A DNA stretch of 64,000 bases from Cherax quadricarinatus (taxonomy: Eukaryota > Arthropoda > Malacostraca > Decapoda > Parastacidae): positions 43,717,532-43,781,531 of the forward strand of contig NC_091300.1 in the NCBI RefSeq assembly GCF_038502225.1, written 5' to 3'. Below the pieces are notes generated by a model that did no database searches, was not told where the DNA came from, and saw nothing but the letters and a program-made list of their open reading frames with translations. The first letter of the stretch is position 1. Each line of letters begins with the position of its first letter. This document shows positions 1-22,309 of this stretch, piece after piece. The position numbers were made by a program, and so were the translations under genes.

Positions 1-1560
1 GGTTTTTGTTTATCCTCTATAGCATTCAGGACTTTGTCATAGTGGACCTGTAGTTGTGACAGGCAGGAGCGACCTGCTCTAAACCAATGTTGCCCTGGGT
101 TGTGTAACTGATGCGTATCTGGGATATTAGTGCTATCGGTCGGTAGTTCTTTGCAATTGCTGTACTGTCACATTAGTAAAGTGGGACTGTGTTTGTTGTT
201 TTTAGTGAGTGTGGAATGACCTCTGTGTCCTTGCTCCCTCTCCATAGAATGCTGAAGGCACACGACAGGGGCTTCTTACAGGTCTTGATGAACACGGAGT
301 TAAATGAGCCTGGGTCTGGGGCAGAGTACATGGGCATATCACCTATTGCCTTTTCAAAGTCTTGTGGTGTTAGAATAATATCCAAGATTTTCGAGATGAC
401 CAAATTTTGGGTCTCGTTCATAAAGAATTCGTATAAAATGTCGATCCTGAGCCTGGGTAAAGGCTCACTGAACACCGAGTCGTATTGGGACTTTAATCCC
501 TCACTCATTTCTTTGCTGTCATCTGTGTATGTCCCATCTCGCCTAAGCAGGGGCCCATTACTGGATGTTGTTTTTCTCTTAGATTTGGTAAAAGAGAAGA
601 AGTATTTTTTTTTAATTTCCTTTATGGCTTTTAGTTATTCCTGCGATTCTTGTCTCCTGTAACATTTCACTGACCAGTGCCTCCCTTCATTCCCAGTGTA
701 TGTTTTTGTTACTGAAGTTGAATTTTGTGAAGACACCCTCATGACTGATCACATTTTGCTGGTCAGGAGCCATGTGCATACATGTCTGTACCTCTATTAT
801 TTTGTTATCTGATTGTATTGTCTTTCATACGGTTATATTACGTGTCAGATCGTCGTTGTTAGTGAAGATGAGGTCCAGTGTATTTTCCAGTCTTGTAGGC
901 TCTAATATTTGCTGGTTTAAGGTGAATTTGGTGCAGAGATTTAATAGCTCGTGTGTGTGTGCGAATTTTCATCTGAGCTGCCTCCTGGGGTGATCTCTGT
1001 TAAAATATTATTTGCTACATTCTTCCACTTTAGGTGTCTCAAGTTGAAATCTCCCAGTAGCAAGATATCTGGGGCAGCAGTTGGGAGATTTTCCAGACAG
1101 TAGTCAATTTTCAAAAGTTGTTCCTGGAATTGCTGGGAAGTTGCATCCGGAGGCTTGTGTACAACCACAATGACTAGGTTTTGGTTTTCAATCTTTACTG
1201 CCGAAACTTCAACTACATCATTTGAGGTGTTTAGTAGTTGTGAGCAAATAAGTGACTCTGTGACGTATAAACCAACCTTCCCCCCCTCCTTGTTGCCTGT
1301 TTAGCCTGTCGCATCTGAATAGGTTATAACCTGGGATCCATATTTCGTTGTTAAAATGATCCTTTATGTGGGTCTTTGTGAAAGCTGCAAAAATTGCCTT
1401 TTGACTCCGTGAACAGTCCCTTGATGAAAGGATTTTTTTCGTTTGTTGACTGCTTTTGACCCTGTATGTTTGCAAAGACAAATGTTATATTGATAGAATT
1501 TAAAGGGGTTTTATTTGTTGGCTCTAATATCTGATGTTCTGGAGTGGAGGCCAATGATTA
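1..1560 (-). pseudogene. LINE ORF2 remnant: endonuclease plus start of reverse transcriptase
   Basis: Endonuclease pieces are recognisable as FVFANIQGQKQS (1475-1440 region), PDILLLGDFNLRH (about 1075-1035, the GDFN metal and phosphate-binding motif) and KPPDATSQQFQEQLLKIDY (about 1150-1100). The RT finger region follows at 508-173 with MPMYSAPDPGSF and IPHSLKT, and the segment up to position 1 reads RAGRSCLSQLQVHYDKVLN, the usual stretch before RT motif A. The catalytic DD lies outside the window. At least four frame changes separate these pieces. The role in life would be target-primed reverse transcription; this copy cannot do it. Confidence 0.75.
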
Positions 1561-1599
1561 TGCCTCTGCTCCAGAAGTGTTTACAGTTTGTGTAAGATT

Positions 1600-2390
1600 T
1601 CTCTCATTTCTTGCTAGTCTTTTCTCGTTCCTGGCACTAAAAAAACTCTGGAGAGGTTATGGCGCCCCTCTTTTGTTTCCCAAAATCTGGCTGGTCTTTA
1701 TCTTCTTGCCCCCTTTAGATGATGTGCCTAGCAGTATGCGTTGTAGCACTTTTTTTCCTGGAGTGATACATATCAGTGTGAAGTAAATTACAATAAGGGG
1801 AGTTGCACCCTCCTGTTGTCTTGTGGGTGCGGCATTTTTGGGATGGTCAAAGGTGCATGTCCCACCTGTTTTACCAGATATACCATGCCTGCAGTTGCCC
1901 AAGGGATAAAATTTGCATAGATTGGAAAATTGTTTGCTAGGATTTTTTGTGGCTGCATTCGCTGCTGGTGCATTTTTTCTGTTTCCCCTCTACCTACCGC
2001 CCCTGTATGGACATCAGTGTTTCCACCAATTTTTACTGATAATACGTCAACATTATTCTCTGAGTATCCCCTTTTCTTCCATCTCCAGCAGTATCTCTAT
2101 TTTGTACCTCTATAGATTGAATAGCGTTGTCTTTACCTGTTTCATCACCAGGGCCACTATCTTCTTTTAGTGCACTGTCCTCCAAGACAACACTAGCACC
2201 CTCAGGAGCACTGTCGTCCAAGACAGCCCCGTCCAACCCACCCATTTTATTTTTCCCTGGGTCGAAAGAAATATAGCCAAGAAATCGTATACACACCGTT
2301 CCTAACAGTGACCTCAACTGTCCTCTAACTGCTGCATCTGACTTGATTTTTGGCTGTCTCCCCCCCCCCCTCTCTCTCCCTTTCACGTGG
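1600..2390 (-). pseudogene. LINE ORF1 remnant with CCCH zinc finger
   Basis: On the minus strand one frame reads CKFYPLGNCRHGISG, then KTGGTCTFDHPK (about 1920-1840), a C-x7-C-x11-C-x3-H arrangement. This is the CCCH type of RNA-binding finger rather than the CCHC knuckle usual in LINE ORF1 proteins. Upstream, 2386-2033 is an open acidic stretch (DSAPEGASVVLEDSALKEDSGPG) that may be the ORF1 N-terminus; that link is inferred from position only. Downstream frames are broken before the endonuclease starts. Confidence 0.5.
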
Positions 2391-2576
2391 CGTTATATGA
2401 TCCAAGATGGACCAAAGCACATTATTTCCTCTCCAATTTGCGTGTTACTTGTGAAGTATTTCAGCCACGTTATTCTGTTTAGAAAATTATATTAATTGCT
2501 CAGGAGTCATTCTTAAAATCCTCACGTCTCCTTGCTTGTCTACAACAACACTGTACCTCATCATTCAGCCTCACTA

Positions 2577-13319
<10,743 letters not shown>

Positions 13320-14725
13320 CCTGTGTACGGAATATCATATTATTAAAATAGTCAAGATTGGAAATACCTGCAGGGGATGCAGTGACTTGTAGGGAAGGGA
13401 TTCTGCCTGCACTAGTTACGTGTTGGGCACTGCCAGTGTTTTTAGCGTAGGGGAAAAGGCACACAGCCTGCCCTTTCAACAGTGAGGGAGGGGGAGGAGT
13501 TACTGTCTGTATTTGCTAGGTTGTGAAGGCATTACCTGATCTTGTTAGCGTGGGATAAGGAAAGATGTTACTCTCTGTTTTTCCTAACATAAGTGCAGAA
13601 AATCCATTCGGATGGAATTCACGGGAGATTTTTTTTTGTTGATTGCTGTGGATAGAAAAGAATTATCGACCTCTGGATCAGTGAGATCATATTTCATATA
13701 AAGTTGCTGAGTGTGAGCAAACCAGTTCATATGTTCTGGCAAAAAATTGAGAACACTCTCCACGTTCATTTCCTCCTCAATGATATCTGCTCCTTTCTGA
13801 TCCTGATAAGTTACATCGTCAGGTTCAGCGACGTGAAAACCAGGAAGACACATCAAAATCCTTGATTACTGATGAGACATTCTCTGCTGCTTTCTTTGCT
13901 TGACCTCTTGTAGCATAGCGGCCACCAACTACTCATATGCAGTTTGAAAGAAGTATCTCTCTTAAAATACAGTTCGTTTATAAAGTGAATTGTTGCTCTA
14001 AGGAAGGGTATCTTGCAATTAGTCCAAAGAGCTACTATTACATAAACTCAGTTGAGATCTGTGAATTATTCTTTCATTGCACGCTCCATCTTTCATGGTC
14101 CTGCTAGATAAAGTCTGTTTCTTATTGTTGACTATACAAGAGACACTAATTTTGATTCTGTTCCTAGATAAAATCCGAGAAATTAGAACTCCCACAATAT
14201 TCAACGGCAGCTGGTCACATGTAATAGAATGCAAGAGTTTTTGTTAAGGATCTTTATCTCAAGTCATTTCGGCTGAATTTCCTTAACTTCTTTGTCTTTC
14301 TCTTTTCAGTGCTTAAGCTTTTCTTTATTACAACGTTTTAGATGCTTGAAGCAACATTCACAGAAAACTTAAGACATGGTTCACCTGATCGCAGTTGATG
14401 TTCTTGTTATTGAACCTGTATTTAGTTAAGACACCTTCATAGCTGCGTTCATTTTGCCGGTCAGGACTCCTATGTATGTATGTCTGAATTTCTATTAGAT
14501 TGTGATCGTAATCTGTTGTTTTTTAATATTATGTTTTACTGGTCAACAATTTTTGAAAAGTTGTATGCTTCTTAAATGAGATTAGTTAATTCTCATATAT
14601 TTTCATGTCCTGAATCCAAATATCTTCTCGAACAATGTATATTGGCTATAGGTTTAAAGATACGAGACATGTAATATTTGATTATTTTATTATAACGTAC
14701 AATATGTGTCAGTATGTTTTAAACA
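13320..14725. other. Region upstream of the carboxylesterase start, no clear feature
   Basis: It should hold the 5' untranslated region and promoter of the minus-strand carboxylesterase, but I can point to no convincing TATA box or initiator. An open frame on the minus strand at 13856-13584 (90 codons, acidic, MMCLPGFHVAEPDDVTYQDQ and EEEMNVESVLNFLPEHMNWF) is not one I recognise. Its composition looks protein-like, and it could be a remnant of a transposon protein or an exon. No function can be given. Confidence 0.3.
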
Positions 14726-14739
14726 CTAATACGTACCTA

Positions 14740-15431
14740 CTCTCTGCCTTTTTGCTAGACGCTTATAGTGGGCTGAAGAATCATCTCTTGCCAGTGTCCA
14801 GCAATAGTCTGCAAGCATTCTTGTGCCCCATTTGCCCTGGTACCATTTTTCCATGGTTAATACCTTGGTGAAACCTTTCACCATGTTCGTCACTAACTTC
14901 CCTACAGTTCGCTGGAATAAAAAGTTTAAATGTGAGTCCAAAAAGTGGATTTTAAGTGACATGTTACATCCCTTCTTCCTCCTCACCACTTTCTTCATCT
15001 GACTCGAGGGATACCGAAGTTGGTGCATCAGGAACGGGTAGACCTTCTCCATGTGGAACTGGGCGAATAGCTGTTGGAATGTTTGGATATTCAATGGGCC
15101 CCTTTTTATTCTTTGACAAGCCCTTTTGTATTGGAGGCACTATGCAGAAATAACAACTGTTGGTATGATCTGTTGGCTCCCGTCATGTCAATGACACAGC
15201 AAAAGGCATTCCTTTCCTCTTCCTGTTCAACCATTGGGGAAGGTTAGTAGCACAATTGTTGCAGCATATGTGTGGAACCCAGTTCTTATCCTGGTCAATA
15301 ATCTTGCATCCAAAATATAAGTGATATGCCTTTCTAACCATAGGAGTTATACGGTGCTTCTGTGATGCAAAGGTCACTTCACCACAAGTGTAGCAGAAGT
15401 TGTCTGCTCTATTCACACAAGTATGAGACAT
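14740..15431 (-). pseudogene. Multi-copy zinc-finger transposon-type protein, internally deleted
   Basis: Starting at the ATG 15431-15429, just after a plausible acceptor (TTCTTCTTTCAG), the minus strand reads MSHTCVNRADNFCYTCGE, then YHLYFGCKI, HICCNNCATNLPQWL and MPFAV, a cysteine-rich zinc-binding N-terminus. A TGA then replaces the expected tryptophan codon (about 15185), after which the frame continues SCYFCIVPPIQKGL, YPNIPTAIRPVPHGEGLPVP and an acidic stretch. At about 14970 this joins, with a frame change, the C-terminal part NMSLKIHFLDSHL and WGTRMLADYCWTL. From memory the intact protein is much longer and multi-copy in arthropods and cnidarians, so the middle is deleted here. Confidence 0.6.
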
Positions 15432-15895
15432 CTGAAAGAAGAAAACAACATTTAGAAGATAACCAGAAAATTTATTCATTAATTTATCATTATAATACAG
15501 AGCATACCAGCTAAGCAGAAGTATTTATACCATTCAGTAGGAAAATAAAATTAATATGCCTCACATGCATGTCAAGAGCTTACTCAGTGAATATTTATTA
15601 CAAGTTTAAAAAGTGTTTGGCTTAGAAAATCACATACCTTTCGCCTCACATCACAACCACCTTCTATGACTGCTGGAACAATAATGAAGGTCAGTGAGAC
15701 TGTGAGTGTGGTAAGAAACGCACTGCCGCAAGTCTGCTGGAACCTGTTGTGACACGTAGATGTATGTTGAAAAGTAGAGCTAACAAACAATTTTAACCAT
15801 GATATTCATTACCAGTGTCCTAAAATTAGTTGAAAATTGCTACTCTATTCTCGGAAGCATTTTGGTTGTTGGCCAGTGATTTTTTATCAGGTTTT
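15432..15895. other. No recognised feature
   Basis: AT-rich sequence between the zinc-finger pseudogene and a LINE remnant. Short open frames are present but none looks like a conserved protein. The sequence before the acceptor at 15432 could be the intron of the pseudogene's parent family. Confidence 0.4.
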
Positions 15896-16540
15896 CATTA
15901 TTTGTGAAAATATGGTCAAGTGTGTTTTCCAGTCTTGTTGGCTCCACTATCTGCTGACTTAGGGTGTATTTGTCGCAGAGATTTAGTAGCTCGTGTGTGT
16001 GACCTTTCATCTGCTCTGCCTCTACGGATTGTTTCTGCTATAACATTATTTACTACATTCCTCTTTTTTGTATGTCTTAGACTGAAGTCACCAAGCAGTA
16101 AGATGTTTGGGGATGGAGCTGGAAGGTTTTCCAGACAGTAATCAATTTTCAGAAGCTGCTCCTTGAACTGTTGGGAAGTTGCATTTAGTGGCTTATACAC
16201 AACCACGATGATTAGGTTTTGGTTCTTGATCTTTATTGTTAGAACTTCAACTACATCATTTGTGGTGTTCAGCATCTTTGTGCAGATGAGCGATTCTTTG
16301 ACATACAGGCAACCCCCCCCCCCTTTTTTTTTTGCTTGTTCTTTCTGTCGCATCTAAAAAGGTTGTAACAAGTTATCCATATTTCGTAATCAAACTGATC
16401 TTTTGTGTGGATCTCTGTGAAGGCTGCAAGCATCGCATTTGACTCCTCTAGAAGTCCACTGATGAAAGGTGTTTTGTTGTTGGTGGATGGCTTAAGGCGA
16501 CCAAGAAACACATAGGTGTCATTTGATAAACACCCCACAT
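15896..16540 (-). mobile_element. LINE endonuclease remnant, second copy of the family at 1-2460
   Basis: The minus strand shows SGLLEESNAMLAAFTEIHTK, KQKKKGGGVACMS, VVVYKPLNATSQQFKEQLL and NILLLGDFSLRH, closely matching the endonuclease at 940-1480. The GDFN motif is altered to GDFS, and a frameshift in a C10-T9 homopolymer region (about 16310-16331) splits the domain. Only this segment of the element is present. Confidence 0.82.
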
Positions 16541-17576
16541 ATTTGCACCACGTTCGTACAACCCCCAGGTCCTAGGTATTGGGGGATTACTTTCCACTCT
16601 TTCCAGTTTATCAGATCAAAAAGGTCACAACGCGTGTTTTCACACTCAATGATAGACACTCACAATTTTCATTCATAACTTTTCACTCATAACCCACAAC
16701 ATTTCACATTACCAACTCTTTATTCAACAATTTTCACTTCTATATTTTCTTTAAAATTTTCACACTAAACCTTTATTTTCAGTAAAACTTACGTGAAATC
16801 CAAATTAATGGCACTAAAACTCTAACATAAATTATTATTATTATAATAATCACGGGGGGGAGGGGGGGCGTTATACTCACAAATCATAACCCACATTAAG
16901 ACAATTTTTCAGTTATAATACCCACAACTCACAACATATTACCTTCACACATTTTTTCACTCACAACCCACAAGGGCAAACACCCCAACAAACCCTCCAG
17001 TCACTTCACTGTTCACAATTTTCACTTATCCATCCACTTACATTGGTTTTTCATTCATAACCCACAAAGACATAACACCCAAAACAGTTTACATACTTCT
17101 CTCATTACCTTTTAAGAACCTCCAACAACATACCCCAACAACTCACTACAAGTCACAATTTTCACAATTTTTTCTCGTTTCATGTCCAGTCATTTCCCAG
17201 CACCTCACATCCATTACCCCAATCTCCCCTTCACTCTACCCATATCATATCACATTACCACCTCTTTATTAAACAACTTTTCACTTATGATACGTACTCA
17301 CAACACACTTGTCCAGCCAATGTTCTCTCAGATACAATTCTACTGGATTATGCCACCGCTCTCTACACCAACTCTAGACATCTACTGCTGAAATGAGGTC
17401 ATTTATATGCCTGGGGAGGCTCGTTCATCACCTCCAGAGACAGAGGATTTGAGGTACATTCGCGACCTGAGACTCGAGACGATGCAAGTTTCAATTTACA
17501 TTGCTTGGTGAGGTCACAGGACAGACGGCACCAATCGATAAGGTGTGAGGTCACTCTGTGACCTCACCTAACCTAA
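16541..17576. repeat. G-poor low-complexity region with degenerate repeats
   Basis: Variants of TCATAACCCACAA and CACAATTTTCAC recur through 16660-17300. The left edge (about 16550-16610) carries GTACAACCCCC, AGGTATTGGGGG and CTCTTTCCAGTTTATCA, which also flank the 20-bp minisatellite at 21521-22300. The two places therefore look like copies of one dispersed repeat. The last part (17400-17576) is more complex but not recognised. Confidence 0.6.

Positions 17577-17623
<47 letters not shown>
17577..17623. repeat. (AC)n microsatellite, left border of CR1-like copy A
   Basis: About 46 bp of AC ending directly at the 5' truncation point of the LINE. Confidence 0.97.
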
Positions 17624-17626
<3 letters not shown>

Positions 17627-19273
17627 CAGATGGGGACACCAGCAAGGAATACACCAACAAGTGTTGGACGACATACATACAGATGAGGAGGTGAAGAAAC
17701 TGCTAAGGGACATCGATACCTCAAAGGCAATGGGACCGGACAACATCTCTCCGTGGGTCCTTAGAGAGGGAGCAGATATGTTGTGCGTGCCACTTACCAC
17801 AATCTTCAACACATCCCTGGAAACTGGGCAACTACCTGAGGTATGGAAGACGGCAAATGTAGTTCCCATTTTCAAAAAAGGAGACAGAAAAGAGGCACTA
17901 AACTATAGACCTGTGTCATTGACGTGTATAGTATGCAAAATTATGGAGAAGATTATCAGGAGGAGAGTGGTGGAGCACCTGGAACGGAACAGGAGTATAA
18001 ATGCCAACCAGCACGGATTCACGGAAGGCAAATCCTGTGTCACAAACCTTCTGGAGTTTTATGATAAAATAACAGAAGTAAGACAAGAGAGAGAGGGGTG
18101 GGTTGATTGCATCTTCTTGGACTGCAAGAAGGCCTTTGACACAGTTCCTCACAAGAGATTAGTGCAGAAGCTAGAGCATCAGGCGCATATAACAGGAAGG
18201 GCACTGCAATGGATCAGAGAATACCTGACAGGGAGGCAACAACGAGTCATGGTACGTAATGATGTATCACAGTGGGCACCTGTGACGAGCGGGGTCCCAC
18301 AGGGGTCGGTCCTAGGACCAGTGCTATTTTTGGTATATGTGAACGACATGACGGAAGGGTTAGACTCAGAAGTGTCCCTGTTTGCAGATGATGTGAAGTT
18401 AATGAGGAGAATTAAATCTGATGAGGACCAGGCAGGACTTCAAAGAGACCTGGACAGACTGGACACCTGGTCCAGCAAATGGCTTCTCGAATTTAATCCT
18501 GCCAAATGCAAAGTCATGAAGATAGGGGAAGGGCACAGAAGACAACAGACAGAGTATAGGCTAGGTGGCCAAAGACTGCAAACCTCACTCAAGGAGAAAG
18601 ATCTTGGGGAGAGTATAACACCGAGCATGTCTCCGGAAGCACACATCAATCAGATAACTGCTGCAGCATATGGGCGCCTGGCAAACCTGAGAACAGCATT
18701 CCGATACCTTAGTAAGGAATCATTCAAGACACTGTACACCGTGTATGTCAGGCCCATACTGGAGTATGCAGCACCTGTTTGGAACCCGCACTTGATAAAG
18801 CACGTCAAGAAACTAGAGAAAGTGCAAAGGTTTGCGACAAGGTTAGTTCCAGAGCTAAGGGGAATGTCCTATGAAGAAAGATTAAGGGAAATCGGACTGA
18901 CGACACTGGAGGACAGGAGGGTCAGGGGAGACATGATAACGACATATAAAATACTGCGTGGAATAGACAAGGTGGACAAAGACAGGATGTTCCATTGAGG
19001 GGACACAGAAACAAGAGGCCACAATTGGAAGTTGAAGACACAATTGAGTCAGAGAGATAGTAGGAAGTATTTCTTCAGTCATAGAGTTGTAAGGCAGTGG
19101 AATAGCCTAGAAAATGACGTAGTGGAGGCAGGAACCATACACAGTTTTAAGACGAGGTTTGATAAAGCTCATGGAGCGGGGAGAGAGAGGGCCTAGTAGC
19201 AACCGGTGAAGAGGCGGGGCCAGGAGCTAGGACTCGACCCCTGCAACCACAAATAGGTGAGTACAAATAGGTG

Positions 19274-19276
<3 letters not shown>
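17624..19276 (+). mobile_element. CR1-like LINE copy A, bordered by (AC)n on both sides
   Basis: A 5'-truncated plus-strand element beginning just before the RT domain and ending in GGTGAGTAC followed by (AC)n. The terminal AAATAGGTGAGTAC is present twice in tandem (19249-19275 region). Copies B and C share the same 3' terminus and AC context. The RT wording (KAFDTVPH, GVPQGSVLGP, FADDVKL) fits the CR1 group of the Jockey superfamily. Confidence 0.88.
17640..18998 (+). pseudogene. CR1-like reverse transcriptase, copy A
   Basis: One long frame with VKKLLRDIDTSKAMGPDNIS, PIFKKGDRKEALNYRPVSL, DCKKAFDTVPHKRL (motif A), TSGVPQGSVLGP (motif B), SLFADDVKLM (catalytic DD, about 18380) and the C-terminal RPILEYAAPVWNP. 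The RT core looks intact. A TGA at 18996-18998 cuts off the last 80 or so residues that copy B and copy C still encode. The endonuclease is missing. Confidence 0.88.

Positions 19277-19337
<61 letters not shown>
19277..19337. repeat. (AC)n microsatellite between CR1-like copies A and B
   Basis: About 60 bp of AC; it is at once the 3' tail of copy A and the 5' border of copy B. Confidence 0.97.
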
Positions 19338-21330
19338 AAAGCGAGTCCTTGGTTTATCCGACGGTGTAGGGAGGCAAAAACTAAGTGCACCAGAGAATGG
19401 AAAATGTACAGGAGGCAAAGGACCCAGGAAAATAAGGAGATTAGTAGAAGAGCCAGAAACGAGTATGCACAGATAAGGAGGGAGGCCCAGCGACAGTACG
19501 AGAACGACATAGCATCGAAAGTCAAGTCTGACCCGAAACTGCTGTATAGCCACATTAGAAGGAAGACAACAGTCAAAGACCAGGTGATCAGGCTGAGGAA
19601 AGAAGGTGGGGAACTCACAAGAAACGATCAAGAGGTATGTGAGGAGCTCAACATGAGATTTAAAGAAGTATTTACTGTGGAGACAGGAAGGCCTCTGGGG
19701 GAACAGAACAGAGGGGGACACCAGCAAGGAATATACCAACAAGTGTTGGATGACATACATACTATTGAGGAGGTGAAGAAGCTGCTAAGGGACATTGATA
19801 CCTCAAAGGCAATGGAACCGGACAACATCTCCCCGTGGGTCCTTAGAGAGGGAGCGGATATGTTGTGTGTGCTACTTACCACAATCTTCAACACATCCCT
19901 TGAAACTGGGCAACTACCTGAGGTATGAAAGAGCAAATGTAGTTCCCATTTTTAAAAAAGGAGACAGAAAAGAGGCACTAAACTATAGACTTGTGTCACT
20001 GACGTGTATAGTATGCAAAGTTATGGAGATTATCAGGAGAGTGGTGGAGCACCTGGAACGGAACAAGAGTATAAAGGTCAATCAGCAAGGATTCATGGAA
20101 GGCAAATCCTGTGTCACAAACCTCCTGGAGTTTTATGATAAAATAACAGAAGTAAGGCACCAGAGAGAGGGGTGGGTTGATTGCATCTTCTTGGACTGCA
20201 AGAAGGCCTTTGACACAGTTCCTCACAAGAGATTAGTGCAAAAGCTAGAGGATCAGGCGCATATAACAGGAAGGATACTGCAATGGATCAGAGAATACCT
20301 GACAGGGAGGCAACAACGAGTCATGGTACGTGGTGAGGTATCACAGTGGGCACCTGTGACGAGTGGGGTCCCACAGGGGTCGGTCCTAGGACCAGTGCTA
20401 TTTTTGATATATGTGAATGAAAGGATGGAAGGGTTAGCCTCAGAAGTGCCCCTGTTCACAGATGTGAAGTTAATGAGGAGAATTAAATCAGATGAGGATC
20501 AGGCAGGACTTCAAAGAGACCTGAACAGACTGGACACCTGGTCCAGCAACTGGCTTCTCGAATTTAACCCCGCCAAATGCAAAGTCATGAAGATCGGGGA
20601 AGGGCACAGAAGGCCGCAGACATAGTATGGGCTAGGTGGCCAAAAATTGCAAACCTCACTCAAGGAGAAAGATCTTGGGGTGAGTATAACATTGAGTATG
20701 TCTCCGGAAGCACACATCAACCAAATAACTGCTGCAGCATATGGGCGCCTGGCAAACCTGAGAACAGCGTTCAGATACCTTAGTAAGGAATCGTTCAAGA
20801 CACTGTACACCGTGTACGTCAGGCCCATACTGGAATATGCAGCACCTGTTTGGAACCCGCACTTGATCAAGCATGTCAAGAAATTAGAGACAGTGCAAAG
20901 GTTTGCGACAAGGTTAGTTCCAGAGCTAAGGGAAATGTCGTATGAAGAAAGGTTAAGGGAAATCTGCCTGACGACACTGGAGGACAGGAGGGTCAGGGGA
21001 GACATGATAACGACATATAAAATACTGCGCGGAATAGACAAGGTGGACAAAGACAGGATGTTTCAGGGAGGGGACATAGAAACAAGAGGTCACAATTGGA
21101 AGTTGAAGAGTGAGATGAGTCAAAGGGATGTTAGGAAGTATTTCTTCAGTCACAGAGTTGTCAGGCAGTGGAATAGCCTAGAAAGTGACGTAGTGGAGGC
21201 GGGAACCATACATAGTTTTAAGACGAGGTTTGATAAAGCTCATGGAGCAGGGAGAGAGAGGACCCAGTAGCAACCAGTGAAGAGGCGGGGCCAGGAGCTA
21301 AGACTCGACCCCTGTAACCACAGATAGGCG

Positions 21331-21334
<4 letters not shown>
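19338..21334 (+). mobile_element. CR1-like LINE copy B, bordered by (AC)n on both sides
   Basis: A slightly longer copy than A, starting in the linker between endonuclease and RT (SPWFIRRCREAKTKCTREW) and ending at the family terminus GCGAGTACAC before (AC)n. The head-to-tail order A-(AC)n-B-(AC)n suggests separate insertions into one AC tract. Confidence 0.88.
19342..21270 (+). pseudogene. CR1-like reverse transcriptase, copy B, inactivated
   Basis: Linker and RT finger lie in one frame (to 19928). An indel at about 19925 shifts the frame, and the RT palm continues to a TAG at 20623-20625 where copy A has GAG. The C-terminal domain is open to 21270 (FSHRVVRQWNSLESDVVEAG). The catalytic box is damaged: copy A has LFADDVKL, here it reads LFTDVKL (about 20452-20472), a three-base deletion removing one of the two aspartates. 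Confidence 0.88.

Positions 21335-21391
<57 letters not shown>
21335..21391. repeat. (AC)n microsatellite, right border of CR1-like copy B
   Basis: About 56 bp of AC following the element terminus. Confidence 0.97.
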
Positions 21392-21394
<3 letters not shown>

Positions 21395-21520
21395 TATCTC
21401 AAGCCATGTCAGCCACGACACTAGTCTCAAACAGTGATACATTCTCAACTGTTATAATACTCACAAGACAATTTTTTGCTAATACATCAATAGACACCAT
21501 GCTGTACAACCCCCCCCCCC

Positions 21521-22300
21521 AGGTATTGAGGGTACACCTCAGGTATTGAAGGTACACCTCAGGTATTGAGGGTACACCTCAGGTATTGAGGGTACACCTC
21601 AAGTATTGAAGGTACATCTCAGGTATTGAGGGTACACCTCAGGTATTGAAGGTACACCTCAGGTATTGAGGGTACACCTCAGGTATTGAAGGTACATCTC
21701 AGGTATTGAGGGTGCACCTCAAGTATTGAAGGTACACCTCAGGTATTGAGGGTACACCTCAGGTATTGAGGGTGCACCTCAGGTATTGAGGGTACACCTC
21801 AGGTATTGAGGGTACACCTCAGGTATTGAGGGTACACCTCAGGTATTGAGGGTGCACCTCAGGTATTGAGGGTACACCTCAGGTATTGAGGGTACACCTC
21901 AGGTATTGAGGGTGCACCTCAGGTATTGAGGGTACACCTCAGGTATTGAGGGTACACCTCAGGTATTGAGGGTACACCTCAGGTATTGAGGGTACACCTC
22001 AGGTATTGAGGGTACACCTCAGGTATTGAGGGTACACCTCAGGTATTGAGGGTGCACCTCAGGTATTGAGGGTACACCTCAGGTATTGAGGGTACACCTC
22101 AGGTATTGAGGGTACACCTCAGGTATTGAGGGTACACCTCAGGTATTGAGGGTGCACCTCAGGTATTGAGGGTACACCTCAGGTATTGAGGGTACACCTC
22201 AGGTATTGAGGGTACACCTCAGGTATTGAGGGTACACCTCAGGTATTGAGGGTACACCTCAGGTATTGAGGGTACACCTCAGGTATTGAGGGTACACCCA
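21521..22300. repeat. 20-bp minisatellite, about 39 copies
   Basis: Unit AGGTATTGAGGGTACACCTC repeated with no visible length change over 780 bp. Variants are mostly GGTGCA for GGTACA and GAA for GAG. Each unit boundary makes GAGGT...ACCTC, a small inverted repeat. A C11 run precedes the array. The flanks match a site at 16550-16610 that has one diverged unit. Confidence 0.97.
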
Positions 22301-22309
22301 CCATGGGAC

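Larger units (their letters stand above)
1..2460 (-). mobile_element. Degraded non-LTR retrotransposon (LINE), 3' part beyond window edge
   Basis: Read on the minus strand this is the 5' part of a LINE lying in the carboxylesterase intron after exon 4. In order it carries an acidic possible ORF1 leader (2386-2033), a CCCH zinc-finger segment (about 1920-1830), an apurinic endonuclease domain (about 1554-940) and the first part of a reverse transcriptase (508 to position 1). The frames change repeatedly and stops interrupt them, so the copy is dead. A second, shorter copy of the same endonuclease lies at 15896-16540. The RT wording (SAPDPGSFNSVF, then RAGRSCLSQL near the edge) fits the Jockey/CR1 superfamily; the exact clade was not determined. 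Confidence 0.75.

Noticed and set aside
17560..17576. Arthropod telomere repeat (CCTAA)n
   Set aside because: Only two units occur before the AC tract; too short to mean anything.
21521..22300. CRISPR-like regular repeats
   Set aside because: Units are contiguous with no unique spacers, and the genome is eukaryotic; it is a minisatellite.
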